From assembly GCA_013314855.1 (NCBI GenBank), contig JABUEW010000009.1:1-56293 (forward strand): DNA of 56,293 nt. Reading direction: 5' to 3'. The position numbers and the translations under genes are program-made. Of this stretch, positions 8,898-17,157 are shown in pieces (within the stretch, counting starts at the first letter, position 1; each line of letters begins with the position of its first letter). Source of the DNA: Bacillota bacterium (GTDB lineage Bacteria > Bacillota > Clostridia > Acetivibrionales > DUMC01). The notes beneath the pieces were generated by a model. It made no database searches. It saw only the letters and a program-made list of their open reading frames with translations, and was not told the DNA's origin.

Positions 8898-9550
8898 TTT
8901 AATACCTCCAATGATTTAATTTCGCCGGCTTCTATTGTCAAAAGTTTGTTTGCGTATTTCCTGCTTTGTTCAGGGCTATGTGTTATCCATAAAACAGTAA
9001 TGCCTTCCTTATTCAGTGAAACTATGACGTTTTCAACGATTTTAGTATTGTCTACATCAAGGGCAGAGGTGATTTCATCTAAAAGCAGGACTTCTGGCTT
9101 GAATAGTAAGCTTCTAATCAGTGCTATCCTTTGCTTTTCGCCCCCTGAAAGGTTTTTTACGTCTTTATTCAGAAAATCGGTTGTCATATTGAACAAGGAA
9201 AATAGCTCATTAATTCTATTTTGGTCGAGCTTAACGTTCCTAATGGAAAACGGGAACCTAATGTTATCCATCACTGTATCACCGAAAAGATAAGGCATCT
9301 GGAAGCAATACGCTATACTTTTCCTCAATTCCGTAGGATTGTACTCGGTAACATTTTTACCTTTGTATGTAATATTTCCGTTGGTGGGACTGATTAAGTG
9401 GCTGCAAAGTTTAAGGAACGTACTTTTACCGCTGCCCGACGAGCCAACAATTGAAATAAAATCTCTTGGCTCGATGCTTACCGATATATTTTTAAGAATA
9501 GTTTTACCGTCACTATCAAAAGATACATTTTGAAATTCAAGCAATGACAA
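8894..9550 (-). CDS. fetA: FetA-like ABC transporter ATPase
   Basis: This ABC ATPase of about 218 residues contains Walker A GSSGSGKST, signature LSGGEKQR, Walker B VLLLDEITSALD and the switch His in LWITHSPEQSRK. An upstream ATG at 9565 overlaps the GGAGGT ribosome site. The TTG at 9550 (LSLLEFQNVSF), six bases after GGAGGT, is the more likely start. It energises the FetB permease encoded next, with which it overlaps by four bases. The MarR gene ends about 20 bases upstream, so the three genes form one operon. Confidence 0.87.
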   Translation of the reverse strand: MSLLEFQNVSFDSDGKTILKNISVSIEPRDFISIVGSSGSGKSTFLKLCSHLISPTNGNITYKGKNVTEYNPTELRKSIAYCFQMPYLFGDTVMDNIRFPFSIRNVKLDQNRINELFSLFNMTTDFLNKDVKNLSGGEKQRIALIRSLLFKPEVLLLDEITSALDVDNTKIVENVIVSLNKEGITVLWITHSPEQSRKYANKLLTIEAGEIKSLEVLK

Positions 9551-9568
9551 AACAAGCACCTCCATATT

Positions 9569-10006
9569 TTATTCGTTATCATGAGAGAATAAGGCGTCTT
9601 TGTTGACGTTACTTAATAGTTCCCCAAGCAGTTCCTTTAGTTTCTCTTTTTTATCCTGGTCAAGAGTATTAAAAAAATTCTTTGAAAATAGCTTATCCTC
9701 TTTTATATGTTTCTCTACAGCTTTTTTCCCCTCAAGCGTGGTTACGAGTTCTATGGCTCTCCTGTCTTTATTTGTCCTTAACCTTTCAATCAATTTTTTA
9801 TTTTCCAGCCTGTCGATAATCCCCGTGAGGGTAGACGGTGGGATGTTGTACTGCTTTGAAAGGTCTTTGACTACCATTTTTCCGTTAAAATATATCCTTT
9901 CTAAAACATACATATCTTGGGGCTGAATGTTTGAGGTTTGAAGCTGATATTCATTCTTGTATTCGAAAACTTCCAGGAGTTTATGGATTAAAGTATTTTC
10001 GTCCAA
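9569..10006 (-). CDS. MarR-family transcriptional regulator
   Basis: This 145-residue winged-helix protein has the MarR core: VKDLSKQYNIPPSTLTGIID (recognition helix), then RLENKKLIERLRTNKDRRAI for the wing with the conserved DxR. It starts at TTG 10006, six bases after a perfect AAGGAGGT. It heads the marR-fetA-fetB operon. A promoter and a 25-bp palindrome directly upstream make repression of its own operon very likely. The ligand cannot be read from sequence. Confidence 0.88.
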   Translation of the reverse strand: MDENTLIHKLLEVFEYKNEYQLQTSNIQPQDMYVLERIYFNGKMVVKDLSKQYNIPPSTLTGIIDRLENKKLIERLRTNKDRRAIELVTTLEGKKAVEKHIKEDKLFSKNFFNTLDQDKKEKLKELLGELLSNVNKDALFSHDNE

Positions 10007-10032
10007 AATGTGACCTCCTTATTACATATTTA

Positions 10033-10096
10033 CGAGTATCATAAATTACGATACTCGAACTATAATAATCATACCACTTTTTAATATTATCATCAA
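10033..10096 (-). promoter_or_regulatory. Promoter and 25-bp palindromic operator of marR-fetA-fetB
   Basis: On the minus strand TTGATG (10096-10091) and TATGAT (10073-10068) are spaced by 17 bases. Just downstream lies a 25-bp palindrome at 10033-10057, with arms CGAGTATC and GATACTCG and an inner TAA/TTA, mismatched at one pair only. Its position over the transcription start fits MarR repression by blocking polymerase. Confidence 0.7.
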
Positions 10097-10204
10097 TAAA
10101 CTTTTATTATTTTTTTCCGAGTTATTATTTAACTTTCAAATCAGTTATAGTATTATAATTTATATTTGCGAAATATCGAAAATAAGAAAAGAGTAAAGTA
10201 ATAA

Positions 10205-10625
10205 ATGGTCGGTCATAAAGAGCTGTACAAACTCCATGCAGATTTCTGTAAATTCATGGCCAATCCCAAAAGGATTGAAAAACTGAAGAAGGTAAATGAC
10301 CTTTGCATCGTGGGATGTGGATTTATTGGAGTGGAAATTGCTGAAGAATGCCGCAGAAGACGTCCAGACCTTAACATAAGCATTGTTGAAATGTTAAGCC
10401 ACTGTCTTCAGCTTGTCTATGATGGGCATAGGTGCAGCGGCAAATATTAAGCTGGTAGAAAAGGCAGATCTTGAAATTGGTCCTACAAAAGGAATTCAGG
10501 TCAATCGGTATATGCAGACAAGTGATGATGATATATTTGCGTATGGAGACTGTGCTGAAAAAGTTTCATTTTTTGATGGAAAGCCGTCTAATTTAAAACT
10601 AGCTTCAATGATTTTTATAGTGTGA
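10205..10625 (+). pseudogene. NADH oxidase / CoA-disulfide reductase-like remnant
   Basis: Two pieces of a pyridine nucleotide-disulfide oxidoreductase lie in different frames. The first has LCIVGCGFIGVEIAEECRRR, the NAD-binding GxGxxG fold. The second has IGAAANIKLVEKADLEIG and DDDIFAYGDCAEKVSFFDGK, the second FAD-binding motif with its Asp. The N-terminal FAD domain, the middle of the protein and the dimerisation domain are missing. The sharp end near 10610 suggests deletion next to the IS605-like remnant. Confidence 0.65.
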
Positions 10626-10828
10626 AACTTTAGCGCTATTAAGATTGCTAATTACAGATGCTGGTAAGTTGTGGTACATATTACTCCGGATAGACAACCG
10701 GAACAACATCCTTCATAAAACTCGTAAATGAATATTTTTTGTATTTTTCGGATGAGCAAGGATAACTAAAACTATAAATTGCTACAGGTTGGGGTATCTC
10801 AGCAGATACTTAAAGTTGTTGACCGTTT

Positions 10829-11527
10829 ACTTTTGAAAATGACTATGCTTTAGGTATTGATTTTGGGCTTGACAACCTTGCAACATGTGTTTCTTCCAAA
10901 GATGGGCGTCATTCATAATTGACGGCAAAAGAATCAAAAGCATTAACCATCATTGGAATAAAGAAAAAGCAAGGCTTCAATCTATAGCCGACAAGCAAAA
11001 TATTAAAGGTGTAACTAAAAAAATAGCCAGAATTACTGTTAAACGAAACAATCAAGTAATGGATGCAATTCGTAAAACTGCAAGGTATATAATCGACTAA
11101 CTGCGTAGAAAACGGTATCGGCAAAATAATTGTTGGCTACAATCCCGATTTTAAAAGAAATATTAATATTGGGAAAGTTAACAGCCAAAACTTTGTCCAA
11201 ATACCAACCGGCAAGATCCGTGAACAATTAGCCAACCTTGCGGAAAGATACGGTATTGAATGCCTGGAGCAGGAAGAATCCTATACCAGCAAAGCGAGCT
11301 TTTTAGACGCTGACGAAATACCGTTGTATAATACGGATAAGCCACAAGAATACGAGTTCAGTGGCAAAAGGATTAAGCGGGGACTGTATTAATCATCAAA
11401 CGGCTTAACTATAAATGCCGATGTTAACGGAGCTTGGAATATAGTGCGTAAAAGTAAGCACAGACTGGATTACCAGCGAGTGTGTAAAGGGCTTTTGGCA
11501 AACTCTTTGAGAATAAGGCTTACTTAG
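10829..11527 (+). pseudogene. TnpB (IS605/IS1341-type RNA-guided nuclease), C-terminal half, decayed
   Basis: The RuvC-like catalytic blocks of TnpB are readable across frames: YALGIDFGLDNLATCVSS (first Asp), EQEESYTSKASFLDADEI (Glu) and LTINADVNGAWNI (last Asp). The frame is lost near 10915 and again near 11095, and a TAA interrupts the codons after RIKRGLY (about 11390). The N-terminal wedge/REC half is absent or unrecognisable between 10626 and 10828. The zinc-finger Cys residues are lacking, as in the subfamily with the KASFLDxD motif. A right-end hairpin follows at 11546-11561. No tnpA was seen, so this was a TnpB-only element. Confidence 0.75.
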
Positions 11528-11545
11528 CAAACTTCTCAAGAATCC

Positions 11546-11561
11546 CACGGCTTTAGCCGTG
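11546..11561 (+). repeat. IS605/IS200-type right-end hairpin
   Basis: CACGGC-TTTA-GCCGTG is a six-bp stem with a four-base loop, 19 bases after the broken tnpB. Such subterminal hairpins are where TnpA cuts and also form the 3' part of the TnpB guide RNA. The sequence GCGAAGTGTC right after it probably ends the element. The matching left end was not found. Confidence 0.65.
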
Positions 11562-11570
11562 CGAAGTGTC

Positions 11571-12008
11571 AAAAAAGTTTATAAGTACCTCAAGGAAGCT
11601 ATTGAAACTGGGAATTGCAGTGTTGTCAGAAGGAAGTAGAATATAAGCTCGTCAACTGGAATATGAAAATAAGAGAAACTATGAGAAAATTTAAGCTATA
11701 GGGCAAATTCTAAGAATAAAAGGGGTTAATTCGACTGAAATATTTTAAAAAATAAGACATTATGAGAAAAAACAATGCCGAACACTCAATAATTGATGGG
11801 TGTACGGCTATTTTGTTTTAGATTCATAATTCAAAAAAATCTGGAAATACTATTCTTGAACAAATAAGTTCCATCTTCAAAGCAACAAAATAGATATTTT
11901 GTTACATCATAAAAAACAAAAAAGAATAAGAATTTACGTTATATTATAGTAAGGCTGAGACAGCGGCTGTTAATATTAAGGGGATTAGTACATGAAGGGG
12001 ATGGGACA
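11571..12008. other. Intergenic region before the chemosensory operon
   Basis: About 440 bases hold no supported gene. A short open stretch (KVYKYLKEAIETG) near 11575 may be a remnant interrupted by the IS605-like element. A strong hairpin terminator lies at 11777-11819. The last 100 bases should carry the chemosensory operon promoter, but no clear -35/-10 or sigma-28 site could be singled out. Confidence 0.4.
11777..11819. terminator. Hairpin terminator, probably bidirectional
   Basis: The arms GCCG-A-ACACTC and GGGTGT-A-CGGC pair over ten positions with one A-A mismatch and enclose an AT-rich loop. A TATTTTGTTTT tail follows, and an A-rich tract precedes it. It separates the mobile-element debris from the chemosensory operon. 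Confidence 0.7.
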
Positions 12009-12242
12009 ATGCTTCAAATTATTGACGAGGAATTATTGAGGTACATAAAAAGCAGTGAGTCCGAATTCAATACTTTGGCTGAAATTCATAAGCTGCTTCT
12101 TCAAAACAATATTAAGTGTAGCATAGAAGAAATCCGCCAAAGGGTTGGCATGCTGTACCGGGATGGCTATCTAGGAAATGAACCTACAGGTGATGGTGTA
12201 AATATATACTATATCATTTTCCATCCGGAGTACCAGGAGTAA
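12009..12242 (+). CDS. Small predicted winged-helix protein heading the chemosensory genes
   Basis: The 77-residue product is an all-helical start followed by a wing-like end: LLRYIKSSESEFNTLAEIHK, CSIEEIRQRVGMLYRDGYLG, then a polar turn and VNIYYIIF. This resembles small winged-helix DNA-binding proteins, though I do not recognise a named family. The start ATG 12009 follows AAGGGGATGGG. It is in the same direction as the chemosensory operon, 180 bases before the receptor gene, and could regulate it (inference from position only). Confidence 0.5.
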   Translation: MLQIIDEELLRYIKSSESEFNTLAEIHKLLLQNNIKCSIEEIRQRVGMLYRDGYLGNEPTGDGVNIYYIIFHPEYQE

Positions 12243-12306
12243 ATTAACTAAAAACACCTTTTTTTCACAATAAAATTCTAGATTTATTTGTTGGACAGAT
12301 AATTGT

Positions 12307-12394
12307 GTTCGATAAATTGGACAAAACGGTTAAGTCTATATAAGTCTATAATCGAACGCTTTATCGGATAAACTTGTTCCTGTAAAAAAACAGG
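12307..12394 (+). promoter_or_regulatory. Leader/promoter region of the tandem MCP gene with nested repeats
   Basis: GTTCGATAAA (12307-12316) is partly complementary to ATCGAAC (12351-12357) and to TTTATCG just after it. A direct repeat AAGTCTATA occurs twice at 12332-12350. The TATAAT inside the second copy is a possible -10, without a clean -35. A small hairpin, CCTGT-(A)n-ACAGG, lies at 12379-12394 directly before the AAGGAGG site. These could be operator half-sites. No known riboswitch fold was recognised. Confidence 0.35.
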
Positions 12395-12422
12395 CTTATA
12401 ACATAAGGAGGTAGAATTGTTT

Positions 12423-14369
12423 ATGGAAAAAAAACTTGCAAAACCGTCAAACATTAAAGATGAAAAGGGAACAGCACATGTATCTGTTCAAACCGCTGAT
12501 GAAATGGAAAGGAAAAGAGAACTTGCCAGGAAGCAGGCACAAGATAAGGTAAAGGCCAGAACGCTGGCTAAGCAGCAGCAGTTGGCGGAAAGAATTGCAG
12601 CAGCTACAGAACAGCTTGCTTCTGGTATTGAGGAAGCCAGCAGTGCTGCGGAAGAACTTGGCGCTACAATGGCGCAGATAGCCAAGGGGGCTAGTGAGGC
12701 TTCTTCAGCGGCAGAAGAGTCAAGAGCCGCCATTAACCAGATAGACAAGGCTTCGGTAGTAGCTGACAAGAATGCAAAGGCATCCCTAGAAAGGGTGGAT
12801 GCTGCAAAGGAACTCACCGAGAATACCTCAAAGGACATAGAATTGTTGATAAAGGGGATAAAGGAATCCGCTGATAAAAACCTGGAATCGGTGAAACTGG
12901 TAGCGGAATTGGAGAGGCAGTCCAACGAGATAGGGGAAATCGTACAGGCAGTAGTCAGGATTGCTGACCAGACCAACCTGCTTGCGTTAAATGCCGCTAT
13001 AGAAGCTGCTAGGGCAGGTGAACACGGAAAAGGATTTGCGGTGGTAGCGGATGAAGTTAGGAATCTTGCCGAAACCTCAGAAAAGTCGGCAAGAAATATC
13101 AGGGAGCTTGTAAATGAAATACAAAATAATGTAAAAGTTGTTGTGGCCGATATAGAAAATTCAGGCAAAGTTGCCAATGAAGAAGTTGAAAAGGCAAAGA
13201 AAATTACTGAAGCCCTTGTGAAAATAAATGAGGAAATCGTTTTGGTACAAAAGGGCGTTGCTGAGATAGCTCAGAACGCGGCGGATGCAAATAAAGGAGC
13301 GGGTGAATTCCTTTCAATGGCTGAGCAAGTTGCGGCGGCTGCAGAGCAACAAAGCAGTGCTGCAGAGGAAGTGGAGAAGTCACTTCAGATGCAGAACAAA
13401 GCTTTTATTGAATTGAATGCAGCTGCGGCAGACCTGGCCCAGATGGCTGAAGACCTCAAGGTGTCTACAGATGCACAGAAATCCTCAGAGTCTCTTGCGG
13501 CCGCTGCCGAAGAACTGTCAGCAAATGTGGAGGAAGCAAATTCAACTGCGCAAGAGATATCAAAAGCTATGGAACAGATAGCTTCCGGTGCCAAGGCTCA
13601 GAGCGAGCTTACCGAGAAAGCTGCTACGTTGGCTGAAAAACTTGCCGTGGCTGCAAAACAAATGAACGAGAGGGCTAAATATTCAGAGGAAAAAGTAGCA
13701 GAACTTCAAAAATTGTTGGCGGACAATAAAATTGCAGTTGATAATATGATTGCCGGTATATCGTCCTCAGCAGATGCTAGTGTTGTGTCGGCTAAAAATA
13801 TAAAGAACCTAGAAGAAACCACCAGAAAAATTGATAAAATCGTTGATGCCATAGTCAATGTAACTATACAGACCAATATGCTGGCTGTAAACGGTTCTAT
13901 TGAAGCGGCAAGGGCAGGGGAATTTGGTAGGGGGTTCTCTGTAGTTGCCGGAGATATTAGGACTCTTGCCAATGAGTCTGCAGAAAATGCAGACAGGATT
14001 AAGGATCTTGTAAGAGGTATTCAAAACCAGATTCAAAGAGTTGCAGCCGATGTTGAACTTTCAAGTAAAACCTTATTCGCAGAGGTAGAAAAAGCAAAGA
14101 AGACAACTCACAATTTGAATGTGATTGAGGAAAGCATGGTGAAGATACTAGCAGGGTCAAGGGAAGTCCTAAAGGGTTCAGAGGAGTCACTGGTGGCTCT
14201 GGAGCAAGCAAGAAAGGGTGTAGAACAGATTGCTGCGGCTGCCCAGGAAGCCAGCAAGGGAGCCCAAGAGGCAGCTAATGCTGCAGCCGAACAGGCAAAA
14301 GGCTTGCAGGAATTGGCTGAAGCTATTGAAGAGATTTCCGGATTGGCCGACGAACTTCAAAATATGTAA
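12423..14369 (+). CDS. Soluble double-MCP chemoreceptor (DosM-like tandem signalling domains)
   Basis: The roughly 648-residue protein has no membrane segment and no recognisable ligand domain. After a charged, helical N-terminus of about 55 residues come two full MCP signalling hairpins back to back. Counting from the TTG at 12417, tip 1 lies at 171-220 ([18 protein letters not shown], then [13 protein letters not shown]) and tip 2 at 471-520 ([18 protein letters not shown], then [13 protein letters not shown]), exactly 300 residues apart. The second tip is altered where CheA and CheW bind. The TTG at 12417 is closer to AAGGAGG; ATG 12423 is an equally good start. In Vibrio cholerae a double-signalling-domain receptor (DosM) stabilises cytoplasmic arrays. 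By analogy this protein could scaffold such an array. Confidence 0.88.
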   Translation: MEKKLAKPSNIKDEKGTAHVSVQTADEMERKRELARKQAQDKVKARTLAKQQQLAERIAAATEQLASGIEEASSAAEELGATMAQIAKGASEASSAAEESRAAINQIDKASVVADKNAKASLERVDAAKELTENTSKDIELLIKGIKESADKNLESVKLVAELERQSNEIGEIVQAVVRIADQTNLLALNAAIEAARAGEHGKGFAVVADEVRNLAETSEKSARNIRELVNEIQNNVKVVVADIENSGKVANEEVEKAKKITEALVKINEEIVLVQKGVAEIAQNAADANKGAGEFLSMAEQVAAAAEQQSSAAEEVEKSLQMQNKAFIELNAAAADLAQMAEDLKVSTDAQKSSESLAAAAEELSANVEEANSTAQEISKAMEQIASGAKAQSELTEKAATLAEKLAVAAKQMNERAKYSEEKVAELQKLLADNKIAVDNMIAGISSSADASVVSAKNIKNLEETTRKIDKIVDAIVNVTIQTNMLAVNGSIEAARAGEFGRGFSVVAGDIRTLANESAENADRIKDLVRGIQNQIQRVAADVELSSKTLFAEVEKAKKTTHNLNVIEESMVKILAGSREVLKGSEESLVALEQARKGVEQIAAAAQEASKGAQEAANAAAEQAKGLQELAEAIEEISGLADELQNM

Positions 14370-14387
14370 AGAACGGAGGGAATAGTT

Positions 14388-15875
14388 ATGGCTTCTGATA
14401 TAAACAGTGCCAGTTTTACCGAGCGTCAGCTGGTTACCTTCCTCCTCGGAGAAGATGAGTTCGGGGCCGATATCATGGATGTAAAGGAGATTATCAGGGT
14501 TCCTGAAATTACAAAAGTGCCAAATTCCCCCAGCTATATTGAGGGTGTATGCAACCTAAGGGGAAACATTCTACCTATCATAGATGGAAGAATGAGATTC
14601 GGTCTGGAAAAAAAGAAAAAGGATGAGAACAGCAGGGTGCTGGTCATTGATGTAGACGGTAAGGCAACAGGAATGATTGTAGATAGGGTTTCCGAGGTGA
14701 TGAGGGTAAATACGGCGGATATAGAGGAGACGCCGCAGATTGTAAAAAATGTGGATTCAGACTACCTGAACGGAGTTGTAAAGCTGGATAATGGAAACAG
14801 GCTTGTAATGCTTTTGGATGTTGTCAAGGCTGTAAATAAAGACAGCATAAGAATTAGTCATATGGGAGGGAAAAAAGAGGATATAGAAAAAAGTGGGATA
14901 AGGGAGGACAAAACAACTATTGAATCTTCTGAGGAAGAACAACTGGTTTCATTCCTGCTTGATAAAGAGGAGTTTGCCATTGGAATCATGCAGGTCAAGG
15001 AAATAATCCGCGTGCCTGAAATTGTAAAAGTTCCAAACTGTGAGGCTTATGTGGAGGGTGTAGTATCTATACGCAACAATTTACTTCCTATTCTAAACTT
15101 AAGAGTTTACTTTGGTATGGTACATAAAGAAATTACAGATCATACAAGGGTTCTTGTGGTGGATATGGGTAACTTTACAGCCGGAATCATGGTGGACAAG
15201 GTTTCGGAGGTTTTAAGGGTACCGGCAAGCATTATCCAGCCTCCCCCCAAATTTTCTAAACAAAGTAGAGAACAACTCAAGGGAGTGGCAAAACTGAATA
15301 ACGGCAAACGGATGATACTTATGCTTGAACCATCACAACTAATCTCTGTTGATGAGTACAGCTCAATCAGCAGTACAGCCGGAGTACAAGAACAGGCTGA
15401 ACAGGAAAAAAGCACTGAAAGGCAGTTAATTGACGAAGAACAGTTGGTCACTTTCAAAATTGATATGGAAGAGTACGGCATAAAGATAACTAATGTGCAG
15501 GAAATCAACAGGATGACGGAAGTTACCAGAATACCTCGGGCACCGTACTATATTGAGGGTATTGTAAACCTAAGAGGGAATATCATTCCAGCACTGGATT
15601 TAAGGAAGCTTTTCGGGCTTTCTGAAAAGCAAAAAACAGATGCAACAAGAATCATTATTGTTGATTTAAATGGTAAGAAAACCGGAATTGTAGTAGATTC
15701 GGTTTCAGAAGTTCTCCGGTTTGAAAAAACGCTGATTGAGCCCCCGCCGGACATATTAAGCAGCGGTATAGACAGTGACTATGTAGAAGGTGTCGGTAAA
15801 CTCAACGATGGCAAAAGAATGGTTCTAATACTGAATCTGGATAAGGTTTTGAGCTTTAATAAAGTTGCAGTTTAA
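14388..15875 (+). CDS. Triple-CheW coupling protein 1
   Basis: The 495 residues consist of three CheW domains joined by short acidic linkers, at about 10-150, 180-325 and 345-490. Each has the CheW pattern: QLVTFLLGEDEFGADIMDVK then EIIRVPEITKVPN in domain 1, SIRNNLLPILNLR in domain 2, and VQEINRMTEVTRIP with NLRGNIIPALDLR in domain 3. CheW bridges receptor tips to CheA. Three fused domains could link three sites in one lattice. It starts at ATG 14388 after CGGAGGG, 19 bases behind the receptor gene. A homologue with the same domain order closes the operon at 26167-27780. Confidence 0.9.
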   Translation: MASDINSASFTERQLVTFLLGEDEFGADIMDVKEIIRVPEITKVPNSPSYIEGVCNLRGNILPIIDGRMRFGLEKKKKDENSRVLVIDVDGKATGMIVDRVSEVMRVNTADIEETPQIVKNVDSDYLNGVVKLDNGNRLVMLLDVVKAVNKDSIRISHMGGKKEDIEKSGIREDKTTIESSEEEQLVSFLLDKEEFAIGIMQVKEIIRVPEIVKVPNCEAYVEGVVSIRNNLLPILNLRVYFGMVHKEITDHTRVLVVDMGNFTAGIMVDKVSEVLRVPASIIQPPPKFSKQSREQLKGVAKLNNGKRMILMLEPSQLISVDEYSSISSTAGVQEQAEQEKSTERQLIDEEQLVTFKIDMEEYGIKITNVQEINRMTEVTRIPRAPYYIEGIVNLRGNIIPALDLRKLFGLSEKQKTDATRIIIVDLNGKKTGIVVDSVSEVLRFEKTLIEPPPDILSSGIDSDYVEGVGKLNDGKRMVLILNLDKVLSFNKVAV

Positions 15876-15883
15876 CCGAATTT

Positions 15884-15922
15884 TACCCTCACGAGTGGGC
15901 AGATAATGCCTACTCGTGGGTA
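15884..15922 (+). repeat. Strong intercistronic hairpin between triple-CheW 1 and cheB
   Basis: TACCC(TC)ACGAGTGGGCA pairs with TGCCTACTCGTGGGTA around a five-base GATAA loop: an inner stem of about 12 pairs, then a small bulge and five more. No T-run follows, so it is not a normal intrinsic terminator. It may stabilise the upstream receptor-CheW mRNA or mark a processing site, allowing structural proteins to be made in excess of the enzymes downstream (inference). Confidence 0.55.
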
Positions 15923-15958
15923 GACCTGATTAATTAAGTATTTGCAGCAGGTGATGGA

Positions 15959-17035
15959 ATGAACGATAAAATAAAAGTACTGCTTGTAGATGACTCGGCC
16001 TTGATGAGAAAAGCGCTTAAGGAAATTATCGTGACAGACGGAAGCCTTGAAGTGGTGGGTACGGCAAGAGACGGACAGGATGCCATTGAAAAGGTGCATA
16101 AATTAAAGCCAGATGTAATTACCATGGATATCAACATGCCAATTATGGATGGTTTGACTTCCATGCAGTATATTTTGAACGATTATCCGGAAATACCTGT
16201 TCTAATAATAAGTTCCTTAACTACAGAAGGTGCATTGACTACCTTTGAAGCTTTGGAGCTTGGTGCTTTTGACTATGTTGCCAAACCTGCGGGGACTGTA
16301 TCCTCGAATATATATATTGTAGGAAGGGAAATTATACAAAAAATAAAAGTGGCATATAAGAGCGCCAATAAAAAAAGCATTAGAGAAAGGATTAAAAGGC
16401 GGAATGCTTCAGTTCAACCAAATAAGGTTGCACCTGTAAGAAAAGCGGATATATCGCAAAGTACGGGCCTTTCAAAAATTGTTGTCATTGGTATTTCTAC
16501 AGGTGGTCCGGGTACTTTGATGGAAGTCTTACCAATGCTTCCTCCCAACCTAAAAGCAGCAGTGATTGTAATACAGCATATGCCGCCATCATTTACATCT
16601 TCATTTGCAAAAAGGCTCGCTGATGCTTGTCAAATTCCGTTTAAGGAAGCAGAAGCGGGAGATATTCTTAGGGATGGCAGAGGATTCCTTGCCGCGGGAG
16701 GTTACCAACTGCTAGTGAGGCGTGAAAGAAATATGCTGCGCCTTTCAAACAATCCCAAGACTGTTTTTATGCCATCGGTTAATGTAACCATGGAATCTGT
16801 TTTAGATACATATGGAGGTAAAAATGTTATAGGTGTACTTATGACCGGCATGGGAGACGATGGGGCGGATGCAATGGTGAAAATAAGAGAAGCCGGGGGT
16901 ATTACAATTGCAGAAGACGAGTCTACAGCTGTGGTTTTCGGCATGCCTAGGGAGGCAATTGAAAGAGGTGGAGCAGAGATTGTAGTGCCGTCTTACAAGA
17001 TGGCCGATGAGATTGTAAAATCTGTTAATAGATAA
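15959..17035 (+). CDS. cheB: Chemotaxis protein-glutamate methylesterase CheB
   Basis: The 358-residue, two-domain protein removes methyl groups from receptor glutamates when phosphorylated. The receiver domain (1-125) has DD11-12, phospho-acceptor Asp57 in TMDINMPIMDG and Lys109 in VAKPAG. After a basic linker the methylesterase domain (about 172-358) shows the catalytic triad: Ser180 in GISTGGPGT, His207 in IQHMPPSFT and Asp301 in MTGMGDDGADA. GGTGATGG precedes the ATG. Together with cheR downstream it implies adaptation of the cytoplasmic tandem receptor. Confidence 0.94.
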   Translation: MNDKIKVLLVDDSALMRKALKEIIVTDGSLEVVGTARDGQDAIEKVHKLKPDVITMDINMPIMDGLTSMQYILNDYPEIPVLIISSLTTEGALTTFEALELGAFDYVAKPAGTVSSNIYIVGREIIQKIKVAYKSANKKSIRERIKRRNASVQPNKVAPVRKADISQSTGLSKIVVIGISTGGPGTLMEVLPMLPPNLKAAVIVIQHMPPSFTSSFAKRLADACQIPFKEAEAGDILRDGRGFLAAGGYQLLVRRERNMLRLSNNPKTVFMPSVNVTMESVLDTYGGKNVIGVLMTGMGDDGADAMVKIREAGGITIAEDESTAVVFGMPREAIERGGAEIVVPSYKMADEIVKSVNR

Positions 17036-17040
17036 CAGTT

Positions 17041-17157
17041 CGAAAATGGGGATGCTGTATCAACGGGCATAACAGTAAAATTATAGGTACAAATGAGGAA
17101 AATGCAGGCATGGTATTTGCAATAACGTTACCATTGATGGATAGGCGGTGGTTTTAG
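17041..17157 (+). pseudogene. Possible histidine-kinase C-terminal remnant
   Basis: One frame reads GHNSKIIGTNEENAGMVFAI then TLPLMDRR before TAG 17155-17157. This resembles the last block of a sensor kinase ATPase domain (GGKIxxxSxxxxGxxFxxTLPL). An adjacent frame carries FENGDAVSTG. The piece is only about 35 residues, so the call is tentative. Its stop overlaps the likely GTG start of the next gene (TAGTG), as if the two had once been translationally coupled. Confidence 0.35.

Noticed and set aside
12301-12416. Possible cyclic di-GMP or other riboswitch upstream of the tandem MCP
   Set aside because: The conserved core bases of known riboswitch classes are absent; only small repeats and a weak hairpin are seen.
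12488-13177. Long antisense open frame across the first MCP hairpin (and others antisense to the second)
   Set aside because: It is a by-product of Ala/Glu-rich coiled-coil codons; there is no ribosome site, and the product is a low-complexity Ser/Ala string.
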